Shown here piece by piece: positions 45,054 to 53,812 of a DNA stretch of 64,000 nt. The position numbers were made by a program, and so were the translations under genes. Under the pieces are notes generated by a model. The model ran no database searches. It was not told where the DNA came from and saw nothing but the letters and a program-made list of their open reading frames with translations. Source of the stretch: an uncultured Cellulophaga sp. (GTDB taxonomy: Bacteria; Bacteroidota; Bacteroidia; Flavobacteriales; Flavobacteriaceae); contig CANMEI010000005.1 of NCBI GenBank assembly GCA_947496695.1, forward strand, positions 1-64,000. Direction: 5' to 3'. The number at the start of each line of letters is the position of its first letter. Position 1 is the stretch's first letter.

Positions 45054-45064
45054 TTAAATTGTAC
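45054..45064 (+). promoter_or_regulatory. Possible -7 promoter box for the GNAT gene
   Basis: TTAAATTGTAC, also present at 10581 and 47433 upstream of other small genes, lies 18 bp before the ATG at 45082. It differs from TAnnTTTG by one position. Confidence 0.3.
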
Positions 45065-45081
45065 TTTTTACAGGAATAAGT

Positions 45082-45519
45082 ATGATCAAAATACAACGAA
45101 TAACACAACAAGACCCTTTGTACCAACAAGAAAGAGAATTGCGAAATGTAGTTTTGTTACGGCCAATTGGTTTGCCCGATAATGGTTGGGAGATGAACGA
45201 CCATAAGGCTTGGCATTTTGTAGCGGTAGAAAATAATACCGTTGTAGGTTGTGTTGTTTTAGTACCTTCTGATACTAATAAGCCTACAGCACAACTCGTG
45301 CAAATGGCTATAGCAACAACGCATCAAGGTAAGGGAATAGGGAAACTTTTGGTAGTCGAGTTATTGGCCTTTGCAAAACAAAAAGAGTTGCTAGAAATTA
45401 CGTGCCACTCCCGAGAAAACGCTATTGTGTTTTATAAAAAATTAGGGTTTGAAGTGTACGGAACTAATTTTGAAGAAGTTGGCATACCACACAGTCATAT
45501 GCGTATAAGGCTCAAATAA
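45082..45519 (+). CDS. GNAT family N-acetyltransferase
   Basis: 145 aa. Core GNAT fold with the acetyl-CoA-binding segment QLVQMAIATTHQGKGIGKLL (the Q/R-x-x-G-x-G/A motif is QGKGIG) and the C-terminal SRENAIVFYKKLGFEVYG. The N-terminal LRNVVLLRPIGLP is seen in ElaA-like acetyltransferases. The acceptor is unknown. The gene begins after a terminator, so it is a separate transcription unit, followed 16 bp later by a small membrane protein gene. Confidence 0.88.
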   Translation: MIKIQRITQQDPLYQQERELRNVVLLRPIGLPDNGWEMNDHKAWHFVAVENNTVVGCVVLVPSDTNKPTAQLVQMAIATTHQGKGIGKLLVVELLAFAKQKELLEITCHSRENAIVFYKKLGFEVYGTNFEEVGIPHSHMRIRLK

Positions 45520-45535
45520 GTAACCACAACCAACC

Positions 45536-45991
45536 ATGAAAAAAGTCATTAGTATAAGTATTTTAGCTATAGTTATAATTATTAGTTTATTTATAGGGCT
45601 AATAGCATATAGTTCTAAAAAAGATGTATCAGCGCAAGAGCCTTATAAGACCTATATAAACACACCAGTAATTATAAAAGACTCTGTAGCTATTGTACAA
45701 TCACAGATTAATGGGAGGTTTAAAAACAGTTATTTAGAAAAATATTTTTCAGGAATAGATGATGAATATATAACGCATAAAAAGATTTTAATACCTGGTG
45801 ATACGCTTCAGTTTTATGCGGCAAAATCATATTACAGCATGCATGTAGATACTAACTATTATTTATTAGGGCGTGAGACTTTGGACTCTGGTGAAATAAT
45901 AGAATTTGAGTATTTTTTGAGTGATTATGAGCCTAAAGTTTGGGAGACTTTAGATGAGTTTCTAGCTCGTAAAGATCGCTTAAACCATTAA
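45536..45991 (+). CDS. Hypothetical protein with N-terminal membrane anchor
   Basis: 151 aa. One hydrophobic span (about residues 4-25, ISISILAIVIIISLFIGLIA) followed by a soluble domain of about 120 residues rich in Asp, Tyr and Lys, probably periplasmic. I recognise no family. It lies 16 bp after the acetyltransferase gene in the same direction and is likely cotranscribed with it. Confidence 0.7.
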   Translation: MKKVISISILAIVIIISLFIGLIAYSSKKDVSAQEPYKTYINTPVIIKDSVAIVQSQINGRFKNSYLEKYFSGIDDEYITHKKILIPGDTLQFYAAKSYYSMHVDTNYYLLGRETLDSGEIIEFEYFLSDYEPKVWETLDEFLARKDRLNH

Positions 45992-46157
45992 AAAATGCTT
46001 TTTTTACAGCTAATAAACTGTTTATATATTAAAAATCTTAAAATTTATAAGTAACTAAATTACTAATTCTAAAATACTTTTTAAATTGCACCAAAAAAAT
46101 TAACAAGATTTTTCTTTAACAATAAAAAGAAGTCTTATTAAGTAGCTATTTAAAAGT

Positions 46158-46511
46158 ATGAGTTTATTAATTGAATTTAAAAATAACGAGCGTTATTTAT
46201 TTTCAAAAATAGGAGGTGAGTGGACCAAAGAAAATACTTATAAAATGCTTGATGAAATTAAAATAGAAGCCGATAAAAAAGGTTTTAAATTAATTTTAAT
46301 TAATGCAATAGATTTATCGTTACCTGATAATGAGATGACACGTTACTTTACGGGCGAAAAAATAGCCTCTACATTTTTATCTTACAAAATTGCTATTTGT
46401 ATGAGGACTGAACGTATAAACAAATTTGCAGAAAATGTGGCTGTAAATAGAGGAGCAACAATGCTTGTATGTGATACAGAAAAAGAAGGAATAGATTGGT
46501 TGTTGAGCTAA
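46158..46511 (+). CDS. Small hypothetical protein, STAS/SpoIIAA-like
   Basis: 117 aa with no signal peptide. The alternating beta-alpha pattern (LLIEFKNNERYLFSKIGGEW, then KGFKLILINAIDLSLPDNEM and a closing GATMLVCDTEKEGIDWLLS) resembles the small SpoIIAA/STAS-like domain proteins found in environmental bacteria. The resemblance is structural guesswork from the residue pattern. It stands alone, convergent with the LysE-type gene. Confidence 0.65.
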   Translation: MSLLIEFKNNERYLFSKIGGEWTKENTYKMLDEIKIEADKKGFKLILINAIDLSLPDNEMTRYFTGEKIASTFLSYKIAICMRTERINKFAENVAVNRGATMLVCDTEKEGIDWLLS

Positions 46512-46527
46512 GCTCAAAATTTAAATT

Positions 46528-47151
46528 TTATTTATTAAGTAGATAAATCACGTTTCCAATAGCAACAACACCAGTTAAACAACCTAGAATAAAGTCCATT
46601 TTTAAGGCTATAAAATTCAATCTATGTTCTATTTTTTTGGCAACCACGGCGTAAAGTGTGTATAGTGTAAATGAGCCCATTGTAGAACCAATAGAAAAGT
46701 AGAACGCATTTGCCAAGCTGTATTCAAAATAATTGAAACCTATTAGTAATGATATAAATGTAAAGTAAAAAGGTATTGCCATCATATTTAAGGCAGACAT
46801 TAAAATGCCGTAGAAATATGATTTAGATTTAGGAATTTTTTTATTTTTCACCTTTTCTGTTGCTGTAAAATGTAGTCTAAAAAAATTAATAGCTAAAAGA
46901 AAAAGAATACCCGTACCTATTTTTTGTATAAGAGTAATGTACGACGAGTTTTTCATTAAAATATTTGCCAAGTAAGCGCCAATATTTGCCTGAAAAAATA
47001 AAACAGTAGCATAACCAGTAATTAAATAAAAGGTAGCTTTTTTGCCATTTCTTAAACTGTATTTTACAACAGTTAGGTTTAAAAAACTAGGTGTAATACT
47101 ACCCAGCGTAGCAAGGCAAAAACCCAAAAGTAAACAGATAATAAAGTTCAT
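46528..47151 (-). CDS. LysE-family transporter
   Basis: 207 aa with about six membrane spans. The N-terminus FCLATLGSITPSFLNLTVVK follows the LysE/RhtB pattern (G-x-x-x-P near the first span), and a charged loop KVKNKKIPKSKS (about residues 103-114) lies mid-protein. LysE-type proteins export amino acids or related small molecules. The substrate is not predictable. It is convergent with the small gene at 46158. Confidence 0.8.
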   Translation of the reverse strand: MNFIICLLLGFCLATLGSITPSFLNLTVVKYSLRNGKKATFYLITGYATVLFFQANIGAYLANILMKNSSYITLIQKIGTGILFLLAINFFRLHFTATEKVKNKKIPKSKSYFYGILMSALNMMAIPFYFTFISLLIGFNYFEYSLANAFYFSIGSTMGSFTLYTLYAVVAKKIEHRLNFIALKMDFILGCLTGVVAIGNVIYLLNK

Positions 47152-47590
47152 AAGTTTATAGTATACCGCAAATAACCGTATATGCGCACATATAAATTAG
47201 CACGTTTCCAATTTTTAGTAACTCTTAAAAATATTTAATTACTATAAGTTTTTAGTCAATACAGCTAGTTAAGCTATTTAGTAGCACTTTTTTTTATAAA
47301 AAAACTACAATTGCGGAAAACCGCAAGATTTACTTGTTTTTACTAGTTAAGTTTGAGCAATACATTTAAGTATTGTTAATAAAACTGTTAAAAAGTGATT
47401 GGCTATTTAAACAATATATTGCAGTAAGCTACTTAAATTGTACCACAAACCAAATAAGAATTTTCATCACTTTTAGTGAGTGGTAAATTATGTGTTAAGT
47501 ATTAAACTTACGCATAGCCAACCTTATTAGAGGTATATAAGGATGAAAGTTCAGTATATAAATATGTTAGGCACAATATGAATCAACCAT
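47152..47590. other. Intergenic region with palindrome and cassette boundary
   Basis: TTGCGGAAAACCGCAA at 47311-47326 is a perfect palindrome with a 4-nt AAAA loop. TTAAATTGTAC at 47433-47443 resembles a -7 box. GTTAGGCACA at 47566-47575, whose first seven bases match the GTTRRRY core of attC sites, lies 15 bp before the next gene. No protein-coding gene is seen. Confidence 0.45.
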
Positions 47591-48496
47591 ATGGAAGAAG
47601 AAAAACCAGAAGAAGAAAAAATTGAAACTTTCGAAGAAAGATTTGATAAGTTCATAAGTACAGCTAAAGGAGAAATCTCAGATTTAAAAACTGAATTAGA
47701 TGACGTCACAGAACTATATAATGACTTCATAAAAAAACCAAGTACAGCTGTATTAAGTAAAGCTGAAAAGCTAAATGAAACTTATGTAAAAGTTGATAGT
47801 TACAGCTCAGAAATATCTAATATTGAGGATAAAGTAAAAGATTTTGAAACTAAAATTTTTGGTAAAACACCCGAAGATAAAGAATCTTTAAAAGTCAAAC
47901 TCAATCAATTAAAAACAGAGCACGAAGAATTACACGGTGAATGGGAAGGAAAATATGAAGCACTAACTACAAAAATCGAAGGACTTCTACCAGGAGCAAC
48001 TTCTGCTGGACTTGCAAAATCTTACTTCGACCAAAAAAATAGTTATAAATGGCCAAATATAATTTGGTCAGCAGTTTTTGCTTTAACAATGGTCGGAATG
48101 GTTTATTATGCTGTTCAGACATTTACTGAAAGTTCTGACATTGGAACAGCTTTTAGAAATATTCTATCAAGAGCACCTTTCTTCATCCCTACTATTTGGC
48201 TTGCCTTATTTGCGAGTAAACAACAAAGTCAAAATAGAAGACTTGAACAAGAATATGCCTATAAAGAAAGTTTAGCCAAATCATATGATGGATATAAAAG
48301 AGAAATTGACAATCTGCCTGAAAGTGATGAAAAGAATGAAATAATGGAAAAATTAGTTAGTACTATGATTGACACAGCTGGATTCAATCCAAGTTCTACT
48401 TTAGAGAAACAATCACATAATGACAAACCACCAATTTTTGGAAACTTGTTTGAACGAAATAAAACTGATGAAAAAAAATAAAATACTGTGTCTAAC
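47566..48496 (+). other. Cassette-like unit 2: single gene bounded by inverted repeats
   Basis: GTTAGGCACA (47566-47575) and TGTGTCTAAC (48487-48496) are reverse complements at 9 of 10 positions. Their cores GTTAGGC and GTCTAAC fit the GTTRRRY and RYYYAAC half-sites of attC. The unit holds one gene. The same logic continues in the adjacent unit 3. Confidence 0.5.
47591..48481 (+). CDS. Coiled-coil membrane protein of unknown function
   Basis: 296 aa. Residues 1 to about 145 are highly charged and predicted coiled coil (EEEKPEEEKIETFEERFDKF and following heptads). Two membrane spans lie at about 155-175 (IIWSAVFALTMVGMVYYAV) and about 193-208 (APFFIPTIWLALFAS). The tail EQEYAYKESLAKSYDGYKRE resembles a recurring tail in small membrane proteins of mobile and accessory regions, but I cannot name the family. 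It is the only gene of a cassette-like unit. Codon use is AT-rich. Confidence 0.75.
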   Translation: MEEEKPEEEKIETFEERFDKFISTAKGEISDLKTELDDVTELYNDFIKKPSTAVLSKAEKLNETYVKVDSYSSEISNIEDKVKDFETKIFGKTPEDKESLKVKLNQLKTEHEELHGEWEGKYEALTTKIEGLLPGATSAGLAKSYFDQKNSYKWPNIIWSAVFALTMVGMVYYAVQTFTESSDIGTAFRNILSRAPFFIPTIWLALFASKQQSQNRRLEQEYAYKESLAKSYDGYKREIDNLPESDEKNEIMEKLVSTMIDTAGFNPSSTLEKQSHNDKPPIFGNLFERNKTDEKK

Positions 48497-48613
48497 ACCG
48501 GATAAAATAATTTCAGCTTAGAGCTTAATCAAAGGTCGTTACGTGTTTTAAACATCTGATTTTCCTGTGGAAAATCCTCGCATACAAAACCGCAACTTTC
48601 CATAGACAAAACC
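48497..48613. repeat. Spacer between cassette-like units with internal hairpin
   Basis: GATTTTCC-TGT-GGAAAATC at about 48558-48576 is a perfect 8-bp stem with a 3-nt loop. The spacer runs from the right boundary of unit 2 (TGTGTCTAAC) to the left boundary of unit 3 (GTTAGCTTTA). A folded site between two half-sites of this kind is how attC sites look, though this spacer shows only partial overall pairing. Confidence 0.4.
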
Positions 48614-49475
48614 GTTAGCTTTAATTACCAAAAAATGACATTTAACGACTATTTAAATCTTTCTTCTAATAATTATCAGGAAATCTCTAACTATTATTTG
48701 AGCTTTCTCGAGGAATTTTCTGCTAAAAAATTTCCTTATGAAAAGAAATTACAATTTAAAGGTACTGCAACTAAGTTTTTGAATTCGATTGAAGAGTTAA
48801 CTTATTTACGAAAAGAAAAACAAGAAGAATATATAAAAATTATAGACCAACTCAATGAGTCTTTAAGCATTTATAATAGAAGGTCTAAACGTTCCAGAGT
48901 TCTAAATATGATTTTCCCACCTCAGAGTTCTCATCGAATAGAAAGTGAGTTTGGAATAATATATGACAGAACTATCGAATTGATAAACGATACAAACACA
49001 ACTTTAAAACACAAAAATGAAAATTTAAAAATAAATGGATTTTATAAACCTAAAAACTCAAATAAAGTACAAATAAAGCGTCTGATTTTAGAAGCCATAG
49101 AACTTATTAAACAAGATAACTTTATAACTGAAAAAAGTAAGAAACAGCTTTTAGATTATTTAAATAAAGTATTAACAAATTTAGACTCTGATTATACCAA
49201 TTGGACTGATATAATAGGAAAAATAAAAGAAACTATTATTGTTCTTGGAGCGCTTGGTGGATTTATCGGGGGCATCTCACCTTTATTTGAAGCTAAGGAA
49301 AAGTTAGAGCAAACAACAATTGTAATTGAAAAAACATCTATTAATTTGAATTATAACGTAATAAATGAAACATTCAATCATAATGAAATTTTAAATATAA
49401 ATCCTTCAAATCCGTATATATTACGGATAGGAAATAATATAGCTGACGAAAGTGATAAAAATAACTAAAGCTTAC
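48614..49475 (+). other. Cassette-like unit 3: single gene bounded by inverted repeats
   Basis: GTTAGCTTTA (48614-48623) and TAAAGCTTAC (49466-49475) are reverse complements at 9 of 10 positions. The right repeat overlaps the gene's stop codon. An IS110-end remnant begins at the very next base, as with the right end of unit 1. Confidence 0.45.
48635..49468 (+). CDS. Hypothetical protein with one membrane span
   Basis: 277 aa. Mostly helical and charged (NYYLSFLEEFSAKKFPYEKK; RLILEAIELIKQDNFITEKS), with one hydrophobic glycine-rich span at about 204-222 (TIIVLGALGGFIGGISPLF). No signal peptide and no recognised family. It is the only gene of the second of two adjacent cassette-like units. The high Asn, Lys and Ile content and AT-rich codons fit an acquired gene. 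Confidence 0.7.
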   Translation: MTFNDYLNLSSNNYQEISNYYLSFLEEFSAKKFPYEKKLQFKGTATKFLNSIEELTYLRKEKQEEYIKIIDQLNESLSIYNRRSKRSRVLNMIFPPQSSHRIESEFGIIYDRTIELINDTNTTLKHKNENLKINGFYKPKNSNKVQIKRLILEAIELIKQDNFITEKSKKQLLDYLNKVLTNLDSDYTNWTDIIGKIKETIIVLGALGGFIGGISPLFEAKEKLEQTTIVIEKTSINLNYNVINETFNHNEILNINPSNPYILRIGNNIADESDKNN

Positions 49476-49635
49476 AAATACTGAGGTAATAAACAATTCT
49501 TTTATTCTTTCTGATTTAAATCTAAAATTAATAGAATTCAAACTTAAGAAGAACTGAGTTAAAAAAACAAACAAAATCTTCGTTAAATTTAGAGACTATT
49601 ATTCTAGGTACATACATTCAAAAACTAAACTCAAT
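49476..49635 (-). mobile_element. Deleted IS110 remnant with abutting 5' and 3' ends (copies D0 and D)
   Basis: 49476-49497 matches the start of the 3'-end repeat. 49498-49548 matches the 5' end of the intact IS (1319-1370) at about 48 of 52 positions. From 49546 a second, longer 3'-end copy follows. So an internally deleted element is joined head to tail to another element's end, with the 5' end abutting a 3' end as in an IS110 circle junction or tandem insertion. The remnant ends about 13 bp before the serine hydrolase start. Confidence 0.65.
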
Positions 49636-49647
49636 ACATATAAAAGG

Positions 49648-51081
49648 ATGATCAAGTACAAAATAGTTATAGTTAGCATACTATTGTTTTTTTTTAATTT
49701 TGGTTTTACACAGTCAGGTTTAACTCCTGAACAGCGTATTGATAGTATATTTTCAATGTATACATTAGAAACACCTGGAGTAGCAATTTCAGTTGTTAAA
49801 AATGGAAAAATCATTTTTAAAAAAGGCTATGGTCTCGCAAATCTTGAATATGATATTCCTATTACGCCTAAGACCATCTTTTTAGTGGCTTCAATATCAA
49901 AACAATTCACAGCTTATTCTATTTATCTATTAGAAAAACAGAATAAACTCTCACTTGATGATGATATTAGAAAATACATACCCGAAGTACCTAATTTTGG
50001 AAAAACAATTACAATAAAGCATTTACTTTATCATACCAGTGGCTTAAAAGAAGAATTGGCATTATTAAGTTTTGCTGGATGGCGCATGGATGAAGTAATA
50101 ACTACAGAACAAATTTTAAAGTTATTGAGCCACCAAACTGAATTAAATTTTACACCTGGAAGTGAATTTAGATATTCCAATACAGGTTATACTTTATTGG
50201 CTGAAATTGTAAAAAGAGTATCAGGTATGAGCTTTGCCACATTTACGAAAGAAAATATTTTTATTCCATTAGGGATGAACAATACACACTTTTATGATGA
50301 TTTTGAAAAACTTATAAAAAATAGAGCGTACTCTTATGACTATGAGAATAATGTTTACAAAAAAGAAAACTTAAGTGACATTAGTATTGGTGGTACAGGC
50401 TTATATTCAAACGTGGAAGATTTAGCATTATGGGCGAATAATTTTGAAAACCCAATAGTTGGAGATAAAAACTTAATTAAGAAGTTTAACAAACCAGCAA
50501 CATTTGATAACGGTGAGGAAATTACCGCTTGGGTTGTTGATAACGAACCAATTAATCATGCAAAGGGTCAGTTTATAAGAAATTATAGAGGTGTAGATAC
50601 TTATATTCATACAGGAAGTCAGGCTGCTTTTAATGCCTATTTAGGTCGCTTCCCTGATAAAGGATTTACGGTAATAACATTAAGTAATGATATGTCATAT
50701 GCATCTTACCTTACAAGTATGAAAATTGCTGAATTTTATTTGGAAAATGAAATGACAGACAAAAAAGTAGCTTCAAATTCTTCAGAAGAAGCGAATGATT
50801 TAAAAGAAGAAAAATTCAATACAAATTTGTCTGAATTTGAAGGTAAATATTATAGTGAAGAATTATCTACAAATTATATTTTGAAGATTGAAGAAGGTAA
50901 TATAGTGATGACACATTCAAGATTAAGTGATATGGTTCTAAATCAAATTGGAGCATCAAAATTTTCAGGAACAAATTATTATTCTTTTCAACTAGAATTT
51001 ATAAAAGGTGAAGACCAAAAAGTAATAGGCTATAATATTATTGATTTTCGAGGTGAAAAAATAAGATTTGTAAAAATGTAA
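49648..51081 (+). CDS. Secreted serine hydrolase (beta-lactamase/PBP4*-like)
   Basis: 477 aa. Signal peptide MIKYKIVIVSILLFFFNFGF followed by TQSG. Class C beta-lactamase/DD-peptidase-like domain with the nucleophile motif SISK (VASISKQFTAYS, about residues 90-93), the YSN motif (FRYSNTGYTLLAE, about residue 175) and HTGS near residue 330. A C-terminal domain of about 100 residues follows. Family members act as peptidases, esterases or amidases; none is implied here. The gene lies just after IS110 remnants, so it may be acquired or may use an IS-borne promoter. Confidence 0.88.
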   Translation: MIKYKIVIVSILLFFFNFGFTQSGLTPEQRIDSIFSMYTLETPGVAISVVKNGKIIFKKGYGLANLEYDIPITPKTIFLVASISKQFTAYSIYLLEKQNKLSLDDDIRKYIPEVPNFGKTITIKHLLYHTSGLKEELALLSFAGWRMDEVITTEQILKLLSHQTELNFTPGSEFRYSNTGYTLLAEIVKRVSGMSFATFTKENIFIPLGMNNTHFYDDFEKLIKNRAYSYDYENNVYKKENLSDISIGGTGLYSNVEDLALWANNFENPIVGDKNLIKKFNKPATFDNGEEITAWVVDNEPINHAKGQFIRNYRGVDTYIHTGSQAAFNAYLGRFPDKGFTVITLSNDMSYASYLTSMKIAEFYLENEMTDKKVASNSSEEANDLKEEKFNTNLSEFEGKYYSEELSTNYILKIEEGNIVMTHSRLSDMVLNQIGASKFSGTNYYSFQLEFIKGEDQKVIGYNIIDFRGEKIRFVKM

Positions 51082-51093
51082 TAAATAAACCGA

Positions 51094-51222
51094 ATGCTAA
51101 ACTTCAATTTTAAAGAGGAATATATTTTAGAAGATGATTTTGTAAAAATGAGTCCTCTTGAAATAAAACACGAACATCACTTTGCGGAATTTGAAAAATG
51201 GAAGGAAATATTAAATGAATAA
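51094..51222 (+). pseudogene. Fragment resembling a GNAT acetyltransferase N-terminus
   Basis: 42 codons: MLNFNFKEEYILEDDFVKMS and so on to EKWKEILNE. The pattern (hydrophobic start, LEDDFVKMSPLE) resembles the beginning of RimJ-type acetyltransferases, which are about 170 aa, so this would be a truncated relic. The assignment is by pattern only. It overlaps the next broken small gene. Confidence 0.3.
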
Positions 51223-51391
51223 CAAATTAAAAATAGCTATAATATCAATAATTATTGGTTAGTTAATGATCGGAATAGGTTATACTACAAAAATTGGTCA
51301 TCCAACAAATACAGCTTTATTTATACTTGGAATTATTTGTTTTTTATTTTGACTAATCCAATTCATTATATTAGTTAAACAGAATAAATAG
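51215..51391 (+). pseudogene. Broken small membrane protein gene (two in-frame stops)
   Basis: Reading from the ATG at 51215 gives MNNKLKIAIISIIIG, a TAG stop, then LMIGIGYTTKIGHPTNTALF and a second hydrophobic span ending at a TGA, then LIQFIILVKQNK and a final stop at 51389-51391. The continuous frame of about 58 codons with two predicted spans suggests a small two-span membrane protein interrupted by two nonsense changes. Sequencing error at both sites is less likely. Confidence 0.45.
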
Positions 51392-51411
51392 GAAATTAAA
51401 AAACGTATGGT

Positions 51412-51510
51412 AACAAAGAACTGAGGTGAAAACAATTCTTCTTTCATTAAAATTTAGGCATTCTGAGCACAAAATATCAAAATTTGATGTTTTGTGCTTT
51501 TATATTTTAT
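51412..51510 (+). repeat. IS110-end repeat, copy E, with strong hairpin
   Basis: It starts AACAAAGAACTGAGGTG like copies A-C and is preceded by CGTATGGTAAC. It then diverges and carries its own stem (GAGCACAAAATATCAAA with TTTGATGTTTTGTGCTTTT, about 51476-51503). The hairpin position and T-run are kept although its sequence has changed, so the terminator function, not the sequence, seems conserved. No transposase remnant follows. Confidence 0.6.
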
Positions 51511-51736
51511 CAGTTTTTCTATTTAATTAAGTAGTTCTGAGCAAAAAACACAGTAAATAGCTAAACAGAAACCTATATTTTATTTTTATTACATTAAATT
51601 CATTTTAAATGTAAGTACCTGTAAATCAACAATATTAGTTGTGTTTATTACCTTTACAAGTATTTTACGCTATAAATCTGTCTATATTTTGCTTGCCATT
51701 AGCTTATGTTTAAAGTAACCATGAATTTCTAATACC
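51511..51736. other. Intergenic region before the CocE-type hydrolase gene
   Basis: AT-rich with no gene. Together with copy E it makes a 345-bp gap. The hydrolase promoter should be here but is not clear to me. Confidence 0.3.
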
Positions 51737-53629
51737 ATGAAAAAAAGTACTATTTTAATAGTGTTTCTATTTGCATTTTTAGGTATAACTAATGTTAAAC
51801 TACAGGCGCAGTCTAAAGAACTTGAAGAACTACGAGAAATTGCTATTATTGATCAAAAAGTAAGAATACCAATGCGCGATGGGGTTCGTTTGGTTGCCGA
51901 TGTGTACCGACCAAAAACGGACAAAAAAGTGCCGATTATATTTTCACGTACACCGTATAACTTCAACAATTGGGTTGATGGTAAAGAAATTACTACTATT
52001 AGAGTTAAAAAAGCGCTAGAAGCGGTTAAAAAAGGCTATGCCTACATTGTTGAAAATGAGCGTGGAAGGTATTTTTCTGAAGGCGAATGGGATATTTTAG
52101 GCACACCTGTAACTGATGGTTACGATACTTTTACATGGATGAAAAACCAACCATGGTCTAACGGTAAAATTGCTACCTATGGCTGTTCCTCTTCGGCAGA
52201 ATGGCAAATGGCAGTCGCTGCTTTAGATCATCCGTCGCATGCCGCAATGGTAGCACAAGGTTACGGAGCTGGTATTGGCCGTATTGACGGTATGTATGAG
52301 CAAGGCAATTGGTACCGTGGTGGTGTGTTTCAAATGTCGTTTATGGCTTGGTTGTACCGTGTAGAGCACGATAAGTTTAAACCTCGAATTCCTGCAAGTG
52401 CTACGCAAGAAGATTTGATTAGAATATCACGCTATTATGATTTAGACCCAGAAAATCCGGCAGTAGATTTTGAACAAGCATTTGAGTATTTGCCTATACA
52501 AGACGGAATTAAAAATTTGAATGGTAAAACGGAGATTTTTGATAAAATGATTCGTCGTAAACCCAATCACGAAGCTTGGTATGAAGGTGGTTTGTATCAT
52601 GACGATATGGAAATTAAAGTGCCTAGTTTTTGGTTTGCCTCTTGGTATGATATGTCTATCACGCCAAACCTAGCACTATTTAACCATGTACGTAGCACTA
52701 TAAAAGATAAAGCTGTTAGAGATAATCAATACTTAATAATTTCGCCAAATTTACATTGTGGTTTTACGCGTGGCTCAAGTGAAAATACCATGATAGGAGA
52801 ATTGAACGTAGGTGATGCACGATTGAATTATGATGAGCAAATGTTTGATTGGTTTGATTATTTATTAAAAGGGGAGGAGAACGATTTTAAAGAGAAAACA
52901 CCAAGAGTTCAATATTATACGATGGGAAGCAACAAGTGGCAAGCTTCGGAAACTTGGCCACCAAAAAATTCTAAATTGACGACCTATTATTTAAACAGTA
53001 ATGGTAAAGCCAACAGTTTGTATGGTGACGGTACCTTAAGTACTACAAAACCAAAAACAGATCAACCTGATAGTTTTACTTACGACCCAATGTTACCCGT
53101 ACCTTCTTTTGGTGGTACGCCATGTTGTAACAATAGTATATTGCGTGGTGGTGCATTTGACCATCAAGAAGCAGAAACCAGAGATGATATTTTAGTATAC
53201 ACAAGTGATATATTAGAAAAGGGTATTGAAGTAACTGGTTTTATAGAATCAACACTTTATGTTTCGTCTGATGTAAAAGATACCGATTTTACGATTAAAC
53301 TTATTGATGTTCACCCTGACGGAAAAGCATACAATTTAGATGAAACCATTCAGCGTGCACGATACCGTGAAGGGTATGAGAAAGAAGTGTTTATGAAAAA
53401 AGGTGAAGTCTATAAAATAGATTTAACACCAATGGCTACCAGTAATTACTTTAAAAAAGGACACCGCATTCGTATTGAAATTTCAAGTAGTAATTTCCCG
53501 CGTTTTGCACGTAACTTAAATACGGGTGGTAATAATTATGATGAAAAAGAAGGAATTATAGCGCATAATACCATACATCATGCTTCAAAATATCCATCAC
53601 AAATAAAACTGCCAATTATTAAAAATTAG
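51737..53629 (+). CDS. Secreted CocE/NonD family hydrolase (X-Pro dipeptidyl-peptidase-like)
   Basis: 630 aa. Signal peptide (about 1-25, ending LQAQS). Alpha/beta-hydrolase domain: [19 protein letters not shown], oxyanion-region [14 protein letters not shown], nucleophile Ser151 in YGCSSSAEW, and the catalytic His probably in [12 protein letters not shown]. The C-terminal jelly-roll domain of the X-Pro peptidase/CocE family begins at about residue 470 ([20 protein letters not shown]). Members cleave acyl esters, beta-lactam side chains or X-Pro peptides; the substrate is open. It is probably monocistronic with its own terminator. Confidence 0.9.
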   Translation: MKKSTILIVFLFAFLGITNVKLQAQSKELEELREIAIIDQKVRIPMRDGVRLVADVYRPKTDKKVPIIFSRTPYNFNNWVDGKEITTIRVKKALEAVKKGYAYIVENERGRYFSEGEWDILGTPVTDGYDTFTWMKNQPWSNGKIATYGCSSSAEWQMAVAALDHPSHAAMVAQGYGAGIGRIDGMYEQGNWYRGGVFQMSFMAWLYRVEHDKFKPRIPASATQEDLIRISRYYDLDPENPAVDFEQAFEYLPIQDGIKNLNGKTEIFDKMIRRKPNHEAWYEGGLYHDDMEIKVPSFWFASWYDMSITPNLALFNHVRSTIKDKAVRDNQYLIISPNLHCGFTRGSSENTMIGELNVGDARLNYDEQMFDWFDYLLKGEENDFKEKTPRVQYYTMGSNKWQASETWPPKNSKLTTYYLNSNGKANSLYGDGTLSTTKPKTDQPDSFTYDPMLPVPSFGGTPCCNNSILRGGAFDHQEAETRDDILVYTSDILEKGIEVTGFIESTLYVSSDVKDTDFTIKLIDVHPDGKAYNLDETIQRARYREGYEKEVFMKKGEVYKIDLTPMATSNYFKKGHRIRIEISSSNFPRFARNLNTGGNNYDEKEGIIAHNTIHHASKYPSQIKLPIIKN

Positions 53630-53656
53630 TATAGTTTTTATTGCAACTACACATTT

Positions 53657-53698
53657 AAAATCCTCAGAATCTATTTATTAGATTTTGAGGATTTTTTT
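53657..53698 (+). terminator. Intrinsic terminator
   Basis: AAAATCCTCAGAATCTA pairs with TAGATTTTGAGGATTTT around a 6-nt loop, then Ts. It ends the CocE-type hydrolase transcript. Confidence 0.8.
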
Positions 53699-53812
53699 GT
53701 GTTTAAAAATTAAGGATTAAAACAGTTCGTATTATATTATTCTGAGAAAATACTTTTATATTTAGCGTATTAAAAACAAACTCAACCTTAATTTAAAACA
53801 TTCACAATTACT

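Noticed and set aside
47591..49468. Anti-phage defence pair
   Set aside because: Both genes encode membrane proteins of unknown function in an accessory stretch, but no nuclease, ATPase, NADase or other defence domain is visible, so the label is unsupported.
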